Below, piece by piece: positions 44,277 to 52,668 of a stretch of DNA of 64,000 nt. Source of the DNA: Bosea vaviloviae (lineage in GTDB: Bacteria; Pseudomonadota; Alphaproteobacteria; Rhizobiales; Beijerinckiaceae); assembly GCF_001741865.1 (NCBI RefSeq), contig NZ_CP017148.1:248001-312000 (forward strand), written 5' to 3'. Position 1 is the stretch's first letter; each line of letters opens with the position of its first letter. The notes under the pieces were generated by a model that saw only the letters and a list, made by a program, of their open reading frames with translations, was not told the DNA's origin and ran no database searches. Made by a program: the position numbers and the translations under genes.

Positions 44277-45506
44277 TCACGCTCGCTGCTTTTCGCGTTT
44301 CCGGCTGCCGATCAGTGCCATCAGCATCGGCCCGAGCGAAAACTCTCCGGCCTCGGCCTTTCGGGTCAGCCCGCGCAGATAGCCGCCGGCGCTGTTGATC
44401 GCCTCCCCGCGCTGCAGAATGGCGGCCACGACGATCGCGGCCTCGATTTCGCCGAGCGCGCTTTGCGCCTCAAACCAGGCGCTGGGACTGATCCCCAGCA
44501 TTGGCCGAACCACGGCAACAGCGGCTGCGAGATCGCGCCAGTTCGAAATTCCCCCGCGGCTGTAGTCGATGATGTCCGGACAGGCGTCGAGCACCATCCC
44601 CAAGGGATAGGTCCGTTCCGGCATCCTCGCCGGTTCCGGTTCGATCTCGACAATCGCCCCCCTGCTTTCTGGAAAGCGAGGTTCAAGATCAGTAAGGGAG
44701 TCTGGTTTTGAATTCTGTATGTGACGCTCAATATGAGACTCATTGCTGCTCATATTCTGGGTTTTGACATGGTCTTCCAACAGGATAAGCACTTCGTCGG
44801 CCAGCAGCGAAAGCTCCTCGGCGATCGGCTCGAGTACCAGACGCGTGGCTGAGCGCGGAATCCGCCCGACGATGCCCCTGTAAAGCCCATGAACCTCCAT
44901 CCAGTCGGCCGGGCCCTGCCCTCCCCGGCGGGTCGGCACGCCCTCCTCCAGGCCTGTCGCGATCATCTTGGCGATGTCGCGCCGGCAGATAGTGATGCGC
45001 TCACGCACCAGCTTGAGCGCACGGTCCTCAGCCATGACCTCTTCGGCCAAGGCCTCGAACTCCTCGGCGCGAACAACCAGCGGCGAAAGGTCGAAGCCAA
45101 AGGCGAGCTCGATCTCCCCGGCCCTGTCCTTGCGGGCATAGCGCTTGCCGTTGGGGCTATCGCGGCGGACGATCAGCCCGCAGTCGACCAGGACAGCGAG
45201 ATGGCGCCGCAATGTCGCCGGCGGCATGCCGTGCGCGCGCAGGCAAAGCTGCTGGTTCGAGGGGAAGACCACGAGCCCCTCGCCGGTCAGGACGGTCTCG
45301 GGATGAAACGTCAGCAGCGCGTTCAGCACAGCCAACGCTCGCTCGGTCACGCCGAGGCTGTTCTTGGCCGTGCATATCGCGCGGAAGACGTTCCATTTGT
45401 GGACCGCTTTTTCCGGCGGCCGCGTTTTCGCGCTCGCCTGGCTTGCCACATGAGCAAGCGTCAACGATCGCCGCCCGAAGGGCGTCGTCGAGAGTCGTGG
45501 TTCCAT
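44277..45506 (-). CDS. repC: RepC plasmid replication initiator
   Basis: 409 residues. The N-terminus, TTPFGRRSLTLAHVASQ, is the hallmark of RepC of repABC replicons. A winged-helix region follows (SNQQLCLRAHGMPPATLRRH, LAVLVDCGLIVRRDSPNGKR) and the C-terminal region runs through CPDIIDYSRGGISNWRDL. RepC is the initiator and acts at an origin inside its own gene. It is the third gene of the leftward repA-repB-repC operon, separated from repB by the 195-bp ctRNA region that controls its translation. Confidence 0.95.
   Translation of the reverse strand: MEPRLSTTPFGRRSLTLAHVASQASAKTRPPEKAVHKWNVFRAICTAKNSLGVTERALAVLNALLTFHPETVLTGEGLVVFPSNQQLCLRAHGMPPATLRRHLAVLVDCGLIVRRDSPNGKRYARKDRAGEIELAFGFDLSPLVVRAEEFEALAEEVMAEDRALKLVRERITICRRDIAKMIATGLEEGVPTRRGGQGPADWMEVHGLYRGIVGRIPRSATRLVLEPIAEELSLLADEVLILLEDHVKTQNMSSNESHIERHIQNSKPDSLTDLEPRFPESRGAIVEIEPEPARMPERTYPLGMVLDACPDIIDYSRGGISNWRDLAAAVAVVRPMLGISPSAWFEAQSALGEIEAAIVVAAILQRGEAINSAGGYLRGLTRKAEAGEFSLGPMLMALIGSRKREKQRA
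44680..44780. other. AT-rich patch inside repC, probable oriV
   Basis: The central part of repC at about 44,680-44,780 is far more AT-rich than the rest of the gene. It includes the inverted repeat AATATGAG (44730-44737) and CTCATATT (44749-44756). In repABC plasmids the replication origin has been placed within repC in such a stretch; the exact boundaries here are inferred. Confidence 0.5.
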
Positions 45507-45574
45507 GATCCTTGCCTCGTTCAGGGCAAAGAAATCCTGCTCGCCGAAACGGCGCTAAATCTCTCACGAGACTC

Positions 45575-45603
45575 TTGACGGTGATTCGTGGAAGTGCGAT
45601 TCT
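45575..45603 (+). promoter_or_regulatory. ctRNA promoter
   Basis: TTGACG (45575-45580), 17 bp, GATTCT (45598-45603): a sigma70-like promoter directed rightward, opposite to repABC, just upstream of the putative counter-transcribed RNA. Confidence 0.55.
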
Positions 45604-45609
45604 CTCAGT

Positions 45610-45658
45610 CGCCAAACTTGAAGAGAAGGCTTCCGGAACTCCGTTTCGGGGGCCTTTT
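45610..45658 (+). ncRNA. repABC counter-transcribed RNA (incompatibility RNA)
   Basis: Between repB and repC, on the opposite strand, a promoter-like pair is followed by about 50 nt ending in a hairpin (AGGC-CCG-AA stem, 45625-45652) and a T-run (45653-45657), an intrinsic terminator. All repABC plasmids studied carry a small antisense RNA of about this size here that represses repC. Position, direction and terminator support the call; the 5' end is approximate. Confidence 0.7.
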
Positions 45659-45701
45659 TCTTTGCTTCAAACGCTCCTTTTCTGTGTCGAAAATACTCGG
45701 T

Positions 45702-46685
45702 TCACGCCTCTGCCCGGCGTTTGAACGCCGCGTAGATCTCGGGAATTGTCTCGACGAGATAGGCGCCAAAATCGGCAGCCACCGTTTTGTCGATCGTGAC
45801 GGTCACCGCTTTCGCATCTTCGCGAATGCTGGCGACACGAAGGCCGTCGTCGGATTTCCAGATCGTCGGCCGCACAGCCTTCGGTTTCTTCGGTGCCACC
45901 GCATCGAAGATCCTGCTGAAGCGCTCATCTGAACTCAGCGCAGGGAACTGTGCCCCGCCGGCTGCTTTACGCGCCTTTTCAATTGCAGCCGCTCCGTCGA
46001 GCCGCGTCGACAATTCAATCCAACGATCGCGCCCGGCTTTCGGCGCAGGCCCGATGGCTTCGATGATGTCATAGGGAATTTTGACGGCGGAGGAGATCAG
46101 CCGGGACAATCCTGACTTGTCGACTGACAAAGCCGACATGATCGTCTCGCGATTAAATCCCCCCTCTTCCAGACGGGCAGCGAAGAGGGCTTTCTCGATG
46201 AACGAAAGATCTGTCCGAGCGCTGTTTTCCTGCCCCTGCGCAACGACCAGTTGCTCGTCCGAGAGCGGTTTGACGATAGCGCGAACAGTTTGGCCGAGCT
46301 CCTTCAAAGCTCGCAGCCGGCGCCGGCCATAGGCGATCTGATATCGCCCTTCATGATCCGGATGGGGTCGAACCAAGATCGGCACCTGCTGGCCATGCTC
46401 ACGGATCGATGCGACCAACAGATTATGGTCATCGCCTGCATCTGCCAGACGATCGGCGATGAGTGATGCGTCAATCAGTTCGGCAGCGAGGTCGAGTACC
46501 GCGTGCGCCTTCAGCTGCTCGATCGAACGCGTCACAGCGCCAATGGCGCCACCTCGCGGCCCAAATGCGCTCGACTGCAGGCCTTGGATCGGCTGTATCG
46601 GGCCTGCAGGTTGAGGCGCGGCCGCCGAGTTGCCGGCCGGCAACTTTTCGTCGAGCAATCCGGCCAAGAGGTTCTTGCGAGCCAT
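45702..46685 (-). CDS. repB: RepB, ParB-type partition protein
   Basis: 327 residues from the ATG at 46685 (overlapping the repA stop by 1 nt; the TTG at 46700 is unlikely). MARKNLLAGLLDEKLPAG is the RepB N-terminus. The ParB nuclease-like domain has SIREHGQQVPILVRPHPDHE and YQIAYGRRRLRALKELGQTV. The helix-turn-helix region has NRETIMSALSVDKSGLSRLI. RepB binds parS sites, one of which lies within the first codons of this gene (46628-46645). Confidence 0.95.
   Translation of the reverse strand: MARKNLLAGLLDEKLPAGNSAAAPQPAGPIQPIQGLQSSAFGPRGGAIGAVTRSIEQLKAHAVLDLAAELIDASLIADRLADAGDDHNLLVASIREHGQQVPILVRPHPDHEGRYQIAYGRRRLRALKELGQTVRAIVKPLSDEQLVVAQGQENSARTDLSFIEKALFAARLEEGGFNRETIMSALSVDKSGLSRLISSAVKIPYDIIEAIGPAPKAGRDRWIELSTRLDGAAAIEKARKAAGGAQFPALSSDERFSRIFDAVAPKKPKAVRPTIWKSDDGLRVASIREDAKAVTVTIDKTVAADFGAYLVETIPEIYAAFKRRAEA
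46628..46645. promoter_or_regulatory. parS site 1 (inside 5' end of repB)
   Basis: AGTTGCCGGCCGGCAACT, an 18-bp perfect palindrome containing the repABC parS consensus GTT-N4-GC-N4-AAC. An identical copy lies upstream of repA at 48023-48040. Confidence 0.75.
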
Positions 46686-47893
46686 TACCCTCGTCCCCAA
46701 GCGGAGAGAACCAGTTGCTCAATCTCGCCGTTGACATTGTCCAACGCCTCGAGCGCTCGATCATATGTCGAACGGGTGAACTGGTCGCGGCTGACCTCAT
46801 AGAGGGTTTGCTTGGTGATTCCGGCATCGGAAATGGCCGTGCTCTTGAGCATGGGGTAATTCAGGACATGTTCTCCGAACATGGAACGCATGAACGACAT
46901 CATCTGGTTCTGAGGGCCATCGCCAGGCTCATATCGCGTGACGAGATAGCGCATCCAATCATAACCCATGTTGCCGCCGGCATTGGCGACAACGCCAAGC
47001 AGATCAGATGTCATGATGAGAAACTGGCACATCGACATGACGTCGAGCATTTGCGGATGAACCGTGACGAGAACCGCAGTTGCGCAACACAGGGCCGACA
47101 GCGTTAAAAAACCGAGCTGGGGAGGGCAATCGACGACGACAATGTCATAGTCGTCAGCAACCGACGCCAGAGCCGCGTCCATCCGGGTGAAGAACATCGT
47201 CTCCAGCTGCTTCTGGCCCATCAGCGCTTTCGGAGTTTCGTGTTCGAACTCCATCAGCTCGAGATTGCCCGGAACCAGATCGAGATTGGCGAAGTACGTC
47301 TTCCTGATGATCTCTTTCATATCCCGGCGTTCGCCATCATAGCGGATCGCGCCGTAAAGCGTCTGGTTTTCGCCAACGTCGAATTCCGGCTGGAACCCGT
47401 GGAGCGCCGACAGGCTCGCCTGCGGATCGAGATCAATCGCCAGGACGCGGTAGCCGCGCAGCGCATGATATTGCGCCAGATGGGCCGCGGTCGTCGTCTT
47501 ACCGCTGCCCCCTTTAAAATTGACCACAGTGATGACCTGAAGATGCTCGTTGCGGTCGCGGCGCGGAACATATCTGCGATCAGCCTTGCCGCCGATATCA
47601 AGAAATTCCCGGAGCGCCTGAATATCCTCGACTGTGTATGATCGCCGTCCCTGCCGGCCGACATCGACCTGCGGGCCCTTGCCCTCGAGAGACAGCCGCC
47701 GCAGGTAGCCGTCATTGATGCCAATCAGCTTTGCAGCTTCGATCGACGAAAAGCGCCGGAGCGTCTTGCGGGCTTCTGGCGGAAACAGCTGGAGCCTATG
47801 AGCTTGCAATTTCGATGAGAGTTCGCGCGCATGGGCGCCGACCAACTCGTGAATCGCCTTCTTGGGCTGGGCAAGATTGAAGGCAGGTTCCAC
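46685..47893 (-). CDS. repA: RepA, ParA-type partition ATPase and autorepressor
   Basis: 402 residues from a GTG at 47893; no ATG exists between it and the upstream in-frame stop. VVNFKGGSGKTTTAAHLAQY is the deviant Walker A, VLAIDLDPQASLSALHGF follows, and YDIVVVDCPPQLGFLTLSAL is the Walker A'/B region. The N-terminus contains a MerR-like DNA-binding segment (LIGINDGYLRRLSLEGKGPQ). RepA partitions the plasmid with RepB/parS and represses the operon. First gene of repABC. Confidence 0.95.
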   Translation of the reverse strand: MEPAFNLAQPKKAIHELVGAHARELSSKLQAHRLQLFPPEARKTLRRFSSIEAAKLIGINDGYLRRLSLEGKGPQVDVGRQGRRSYTVEDIQALREFLDIGGKADRRYVPRRDRNEHLQVITVVNFKGGSGKTTTAAHLAQYHALRGYRVLAIDLDPQASLSALHGFQPEFDVGENQTLYGAIRYDGERRDMKEIIRKTYFANLDLVPGNLELMEFEHETPKALMGQKQLETMFFTRMDAALASVADDYDIVVVDCPPQLGFLTLSALCCATAVLVTVHPQMLDVMSMCQFLIMTSDLLGVVANAGGNMGYDWMRYLVTRYEPGDGPQNQMMSFMRSMFGEHVLNYPMLKSTAISDAGITKQTLYEVSRDQFTRSTYDRALEALDNVNGEIEQLVLSAWGRG

Positions 47894-48249
47894 AGCGAAC
47901 TCGCGTAAACACGGAAAATGGCGCTCATTGCGCCGATTGCCGTGACAAGATCACCCGATTCCCTGAGTCTGGCAAGCGATTAAGGGTTAACGAGTGGTTA
48001 AAGCAGCGCCCGCCCCTAGCAAAGTTGCCGGCCGGCAACTCGCGCGGCTTGCGCGCTGGCGCGCCGCCGATGGGTAGCAAGACGTGCCCGGCGGCAAACC
48101 CACCGCGTTGTCGAGCGACCGGCCACCTCACGGCCGTGCGGCATACCCTCCCACCGGGATCTTAAATAGGCGACGCGATGTCGAGGCTTTCGCTGGTCGT
48201 GTGGTCAGTGGGAGGAATTTATTGCAGCAGAGGCCATGGTCCTATGGGA
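47894..48249. promoter_or_regulatory. repABC upstream control region
   Basis: A 356-bp stretch between repA and the luxR-type gene holding parS site 2, a TTAACGAGTGGTTAA-like repeat at about 47,984-48,000 and presumably the repABC promoters. No gene seen. A clear second lux-type box was looked for and not found. Confidence 0.5.
48023..48040. promoter_or_regulatory. parS site 2 (upstream of repA)
   Basis: AGTTGCCGGCCGGCAACT, identical to the copy inside repB. Two perfect copies around repA fit RepB-parS partition and operon control. Confidence 0.75.
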
Positions 48250-48972
48250 TTAGAAAATGGTGCGTGCCCGCATTGCGATGGCGACAGCTTGCGGCAAGGT
48301 GTCAGCACCGAGTTTCACCCTAGCGTTGTCGAGATGAAACTTCACCGCCCGCTTAGTTACGCTCATAATGACGGCCATCTCGTCCATGGATTTGCCGCGA
48401 GCGGCCCATTCCAGGCACTCACGCTCCCGCTGCGTGATCCGGCCCGAGGTTGTGGTCGAGGCCACAGGCAGCTTGGCATCGACGTGCGCGTGAAATGTCA
48501 GCCCTATCAACTGGATGATATCGTTTGCCTCCGTGACCATCCTCCCATGCGCTGAACTGACGTCATCGACCGCCAAGGTGAAGGCGGCGAATCGATTGAA
48601 GCCGCCCGTAATTGCGACCGAGACGCCATGGCGGATACCAAACTCGTCTGCGTCGTCAAAGAGCCGCTTCTGGGCGCGCAGTGGAAACCGGCAAGCAGCT
48701 TCGCGGGTCCACTGCATCGTGGAACGCCCACTTCGGGCAAAGGCGACGACGGGATCGACGTCTTGATATCTTTCCGTGAAATAATGCTCACTCCAGCGTT
48801 TCGGATAAGACGAGATCAAAACCGGATCAGCCTCGCCAAAGCCGAGATAGGCGAAATACCGGAAGCCCATGCTCTCGGCAGCGCGTTGGCCGACGCGCCC
48901 GAACTCTGCTTCCACCGTTGATGAGTGCAAGCCGTCGACCAGTTCCTGATAGGCGAATTCTACGAATTTCAT
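48250..48972 (-). CDS. traR: LuxR/TraR-type quorum-sensing regulator
   Basis: 240 residues from the ATG at 48972 (GGAGG 5 nt upstream). The N-terminal autoinducer-binding domain contains SYPKRWSEHYFTERYQDVDP, with the Trp, Tyr and Asp that contact acyl-homoserine lactone. The C-terminal LuxR helix-turn-helix is ITQRERECLEWAARGKSMDE followed by MAVIMSVTKRAVKFHLDNAR. It is divergent from an AHL synthase gene with a lux-type box between them. The gene symbol is by analogy with plasmid TraR; it should activate the synthase and conjugation genes. Confidence 0.85.
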   Translation of the reverse strand: MKFVEFAYQELVDGLHSSTVEAEFGRVGQRAAESMGFRYFAYLGFGEADPVLISSYPKRWSEHYFTERYQDVDPVVAFARSGRSTMQWTREAACRFPLRAQKRLFDDADEFGIRHGVSVAITGGFNRFAAFTLAVDDVSSAHGRMVTEANDIIQLIGLTFHAHVDAKLPVASTTTSGRITQRERECLEWAARGKSMDEMAVIMSVTKRAVKFHLDNARVKLGADTLPQAVAIAMRARTIF

Positions 48973-49089
48973 GGGGCCTCCGAAGTTGGGGCGCCGGTTT
49001 CACGCGCCTGAGAATCCTGTTCGTTGAATGCAAGAGGCCTGCCGGAAAGATGAGCTGAGATCACGGCCGCAACTTCCGAGTGAATCCGC

Positions 49090-49107
49090 CCTGTCACATC
49101 TGACAGG
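49090..49107. promoter_or_regulatory. lux/tra box upstream of the AHL synthase
   Basis: CCTGTCA-CATC-TGACAGG, an 18-bp dyad of the size and form bound by LuxR/TraR proteins, centred about 70 bp before the synthase start. It is the probable target of the adjacent TraR-like protein, giving positive feedback. Confidence 0.75.
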
Positions 49108-49167
49108 TTCTACGAAGAGCCGTACCTGCTTCATTGGCTTACAGATCAACGCGGTGGGGAGTGGGAC

Positions 49168-49788
49168 ATGCAGGTCATCGAGATCAGCCGCGCCGTATAT
49201 GGCGCCAACTTCAAACTTCTGATGGGCATGCATCGCCTGCGGCGGAAGGTCTTCAAGGATCGTCTGGACTGGTCAGTGTCGACAACGGGCGATCTCGAAA
49301 TCGATCAGTATGACACGCTGGGCGCCAGCTATCTTGTCATCGTTGATAACGGCGACGTGCTGGGTTGCGTGAGGTTGTTGCCGACGACCGGTCCGAACAT
49401 GCTGGCCGACACTTTTCCAGAACTGCTGGACGGGACAACAGCGCCGCGCTCCGACAAAATAGCCGAGAGTTCGCGTTTTTGCGTTGATACCGAGCTGTCT
49501 GACTCGACCAGCGATGGGGGACTGCGCCGCGCGACACTGATGCTGCTCGCAGCGATGCGCGAATGGGGCGAGGCGAGGGGATTAGCGTCCATCGCAACGG
49601 TCACCGATTTGCGTATGGAACGTATCCTGCGGCGCGCCAACTGGCTACTCACGCGCTTGGGCTCTCCTCGGAGGATTGGCTCGACCATGGCAGTAGCGGG
49701 GCTGCTCCCAATCCAGGAAGCCCCCTCCAAATGCTGGACTTCTGCCGTCGCTCGCGAGCAGGACCATCACATGGGGCAGACGGCATGA
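49168..49788 (+). CDS. traI: LuxI/TraI-type acyl-homoserine-lactone synthase
   Basis: 206 residues. The conserved synthase residues are visible: MHRLRRKVFKDRLDW (Arg and Trp), LEIDQYDTLGASYLVI (Glu/Asp), GCVRLLPTTGPNML (Arg) and ESSRFCVD (E-x-x-R). It makes an AHL from S-adenosylmethionine and acyl-ACP. The stop overlaps the next small gene by 4 bp. With the TraR-like gene it forms the plasmid's cell-density switch for transfer. Confidence 0.9.
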   Translation: MQVIEISRAVYGANFKLLMGMHRLRRKVFKDRLDWSVSTTGDLEIDQYDTLGASYLVIVDNGDVLGCVRLLPTTGPNMLADTFPELLDGTTAPRSDKIAESSRFCVDTELSDSTSDGGLRRATLMLLAAMREWGEARGLASIATVTDLRMERILRRANWLLTRLGSPRRIGSTMAVAGLLPIQEAPSKCWTSAVAREQDHHMGQTA

Positions 49789-50036
49789 TGGCTTGCGATG
49801 CAAGCGCGAAGGCAATGGCCGCAAAGCTGCACGAACGCTGCAACGAACCGCTGCAGGCGATCACGCTCATCGGTCAATGTATGACCAAGGCCCTTTTTGC
49901 TGGCAATTCGGCCGTCGTGCTCTTTTGGGCTCTGGTCCATGCCCATTACCGCGTCGCGGCACTCTACGGCGATACCGAGTCGCCAATCGCCCAGCTTTCC
50001 GAAATCGTCATCCCGGATCCATACGGAAACGACTGA
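49785..50036 (+). CDS. Small hypothetical protein coupled to the AHL synthase
   Basis: 83 residues from the ATG at 49785 (ATGA overlap with traI). KLHERCNEPLQAITLIGQCM lies before a hydrophobic stretch (AVVLFWALVHAHYRVAALYG). The tight coupling suggests quorum-regulated co-expression. No family recognised; it ends 8 bp before the convergent exported-protein operon. Confidence 0.6.
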   Translation: MMACDASAKAMAAKLHERCNEPLQAITLIGQCMTKALFAGNSAVVLFWALVHAHYRVAALYGDTESPIAQLSEIVIPDPYGND

Positions 50037-50044
50037 CGAGACCA

Positions 50045-50749
50045 TCAAACTTCCGCTGGTCCCACAATGACGTTCGCCATGTCAGACGTCGGTGGATTAG
50101 CAGCGACGCCGATGTTGGTTGGGAAATCTCCCGGTCCCTGAGTGCACGATGCCTTGCCTTCCTTGCAGTTCGGATCGGCCATCGAGCGTGCGGAGCGCGC
50201 CATGTCGCAAATCGTGGTGCCGTTGATGTCGGCGAAGCCGGAGCAGCGGCCAGAGCTGACCATCTTCTGGCAGTTCCCAGTTCCAAGCTGGATGCAGGAC
50301 GACAGGAAGCCGGCATCGACCTTCTGGCCATCGAAGGTCTGCATTGAAGCAAGTTGCCGCACCACACCGGCATTGTAGCCGTCATTGGTCAGGTTGGCCC
50401 AGGCGTTGACCTGTTGCTGGAGCGAGAGGCAGCCATAGCCCTCGCGATCGGTGCCCGCATATTTTCGGACGTTGGCGTTGTTAAGCTGGAAGATGCCCGT
50501 GCAGCAGCTTCCGTTATAGACGCTCTTGTTGCCACCGGATTCGTAGCGACCGAGTCCGCCGAGCGAGCACGATGTCGATTTCAGATCGTCTCGCAAAGAC
50601 GAGTTCCTGACCGCGTCGGTAATGTCCTGGGCCGAGTAGTTCGTGCGCTCGCAATATTGCCCGCGCTGGGCGAAGGCGTCGGAAGTCAGAATTTGCCCGA
50701 CGGCCAGAGCGACGGCGACGAAGGCGCTCGTCGATTTTGGCATGTGCAT
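50045..50749 (-). CDS. Exported lysozyme/transglycosylase-like protein
   Basis: 234 residues with an N-terminal signal peptide (FVAVALAVGQILTSDAFA). LGRYESGGNKSVYNGSCCTG followed by IFQLNNANVRKY has the E-S-x-G...GIFQLN pattern of lysozyme/SLT-like enzymes, with the Glu as candidate catalytic acid. It has many cysteines, consistent with a disulphide-rich periplasmic protein. It is the last gene of a seven-gene leftward operon and probably opens peptidoglycan for the transfer machine. Confidence 0.6.
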   Translation of the reverse strand: MHMPKSTSAFVAVALAVGQILTSDAFAQRGQYCERTNYSAQDITDAVRNSSLRDDLKSTSCSLGGLGRYESGGNKSVYNGSCCTGIFQLNNANVRKYAGTDREGYGCLSLQQQVNAWANLTNDGYNAGVVRQLASMQTFDGQKVDAGFLSSCIQLGTGNCQKMVSSGRCSGFADINGTTICDMARSARSMADPNCKEGKASCTQGPGDFPTNIGVAANPPTSDMANVIVGPAEV

Positions 50750-50758
50750 CTCCCGCGC

Positions 50759-51328
50759 TTAGTTGATGGCGTAGGTGCGCTGGCAGAACGCAATCGCCTT
50801 ACCGCCGACGATCGTGCGAAACGCGATCGTTCCCGATTTTGGATCGAATTGCGTGTAGGAGCTGTCCGCTCGGTTCTTTGCGGGGAGATCCTTGTCGGCA
50901 TGATCGACGTAGCAGCCGCTCTCGGTCTTGGACGAGACGACTTTTCCATCCTTCATCACGACGATGCGGAGCGGGCAGATCGACGGCTCGATCTCGGCGC
51001 CGCTGGAGTTCGCGCCGCTGTCGCAGCCGCGTACCAGCGCCGTGCTGATGATCACTGTGCGATCGCCGAGCTGATAGGTCGAGGATAAAGCCGTGACGAG
51101 AGCATTTCGGCCATTGAGCGGAAGCTTGAGCTCGTTCTCAGCATACGCATTTGCGGACGCAATCACATCGGGCCAGATGACAGACTGCAGGACATCGCTC
51201 GTCAACGGCTGCCGAAAATCATGGAACGTCATCGGCCGCCAGGTCGAGCTCGCCTCGGGCTGCGCAGCTGCGGTGCCCGCGATGGCGATCGAACAGAGCG
51301 CGATGGCTCGTTGCAAAACGGTCTTCAT
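50759..51328 (-). CDS. Exported protein, paralogue of the 51437-52084 gene
   Basis: 189 residues from the ATG at 51328, with a signal peptide (AIALCSIAIAGTAAA). The mature part has TWRPMTFHDF, a CPLRIVVMKDGK segment, GCYVDHADKD and GGKAIAFCQRTY. These features align with the neighbour (VWRPISYSDL, CPMRLVIYEG, GCFLELDTFD, KGQAIDGCSHG), so the two arose by duplication. No described family comes to mind; a periplasmic accessory of the secretion system is likely from context. Confidence 0.55.
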   Translation of the reverse strand: MKTVLQRAIALCSIAIAGTAAAQPEASSTWRPMTFHDFRQPLTSDVLQSVIWPDVIASANAYAENELKLPLNGRNALVTALSSTYQLGDRTVIISTALVRGCDSGANSSGAEIEPSICPLRIVVMKDGKVVSSKTESGCYVDHADKDLPAKNRADSSYTQFDPKSGTIAFRTIVGGKAIAFCQRTYAIN

Positions 51329-51436
51329 GGCCTGCTCCTTTTTCTGACAACGACGGGGGAGGGTGGTTGATGGCGGGGCAGCGATCACGCGGGCGGAAGG
51401 CCGAATGTCCGGGCCGGGTGCTGAGCTGCTGCACGG

Positions 51437-52084
51437 TCACGGCGGCACCGGAATGCCATGGGAGCAGCCATCGATGGCCTGCCCCTTGATCACCAGTCCG
51501 GTTTTCACGGTGCGCGAGGGGACGTCATAGGCGGCGTACGCCGTCGCGACGGGCGCGACTCGACCGTCGAAGGTGTCAAGTTCGAGAAAGCAGCCTCGGT
51601 CGGCGTCGAGCACACGGGTACGGATCCCTTCATATATAACGAGGCGCATCGGACAGAGTTTTACGCGGACGCCGGCGCCAGCCTGCTTTGATGTGCACTG
51701 GGTCGCGGTATTGAGGATCGAGAGGACAACGGATTTCGCAGGGCTCCAGATCACGAAATGCGCCTCGGTCGCAGGCGCATTGCCACCAGCGAACCGAAAA
51801 TCGCCTGTCTCTCGATAGGCCTTGTTGTTCGCATCGATCTCGTCTTTCCAGATATCGGCAAAGGTCGCAGTCGCGGGCGAGGGCTTCGTCAAATCTGAAT
51901 AGGAGATGGGTCGCCAGACGCCAGGATCAGGCGTGCGCTGCTGTGCGCTGGCATCGAGATGCATGCCTTGCCAGACAAGGGCTGTCGCGATTGTCACCGC
52001 GCGGCGGACAACGGCTCGGCATCTGCGCGCGTGCCGGGGCTGCAGCACGGGCTTGGGCGCGCTCGCTGATAGCGTCGAGTTCAT
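51437..52084 (-). CDS. Exported protein, paralogue of the 50759-51328 gene
   Basis: 215 residues starting at the ATG at 52084, which overlaps the upstream lipoprotein stop by 4 bp. The open frame continues far upstream but that part is shadow of two other genes. An Arg-rich N-region precedes a hydrophobic stretch (AVTIATALVWQGMHLDASAQ), a likely signal peptide. The conserved features shared with its paralogue include four cysteines. Function unknown. Confidence 0.55.
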   Translation of the reverse strand: MNSTLSASAPKPVLQPRHARRCRAVVRRAVTIATALVWQGMHLDASAQQRTPDPGVWRPISYSDLTKPSPATATFADIWKDEIDANNKAYRETGDFRFAGGNAPATEAHFVIWSPAKSVVLSILNTATQCTSKQAGAGVRVKLCPMRLVIYEGIRTRVLDADRGCFLELDTFDGRVAPVATAYAAYDVPSRTVKTGLVIKGQAIDGCSHGIPVPP

Positions 52085-52668
52085 TCGTAGCGTTTCCGCC
52101 ACGGCAAGAACCGCCACGGATCGCGCTCTGATTTTTCGCGATTGAGCCAGGCGACTGGCGCGCGCGGCGGATCGGTAGTGCCCAGGTGCCAGGCACCACG
52201 GTGGCGATAGAAATTCATTGTGTCGCGCCGAAGCGGGTGTCCAGGCGCCAGCCCAAAATCCACCGCGCAATGCACGACGGGGCCGCGATATCGCGTGATG
52301 CGTCCGGTCAAGCTGTCGAGCGCGCCGGGCTTGCATCCAAACAGTCGGATGCCGGGCGGGGCCCTCTCTTGTTCCGCGACATCGACGCGGTTGAAGCTCG
52401 CCCGGTGCCAGGCATGCTCGGCCTGCCTTTGCGTCGGATAGGCGAACGGTTCTGTCAGCACCGGGGCGAAGGTCTCGCGATCGGGAGCATAGGCGAGACG
52501 GCCTGGCGTTACGGGATCGGCGCGGTAGAGAGCGTCCGTCGCCGGTGGTCGATCCTCCAGGACAAGGGCGTGCTCGGGCTGACTGCAGGCCGACAGCAAG
52601 ACCACCGATGCGACGACGCCAAGGCGCCGGATGAGGGAGCCCTCTCTCTCGATACAGCGCCCCATCAT
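52081..52668 (-). CDS. Lipoprotein of the transfer locus
   Basis: 195 residues with a lipobox (LGVVASVVLLSACSQ; Cys about 28). The body has PTQRQAEHAWHRASFNRVDV and a C-terminal basic tail. It overlaps both neighbours by 4 bp. No family recognised; outer-membrane or periplasmic placement is expected. Confidence 0.6.
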   Translation of the reverse strand: MMGRCIEREGSLIRRLGVVASVVLLSACSQPEHALVLEDRPPATDALYRADPVTPGRLAYAPDRETFAPVLTEPFAYPTQRQAEHAWHRASFNRVDVAEQERAPPGIRLFGCKPGALDSLTGRITRYRGPVVHCAVDFGLAPGHPLRRDTMNFYRHRGAWHLGTTDPPRAPVAWLNREKSERDPWRFLPWRKRYE

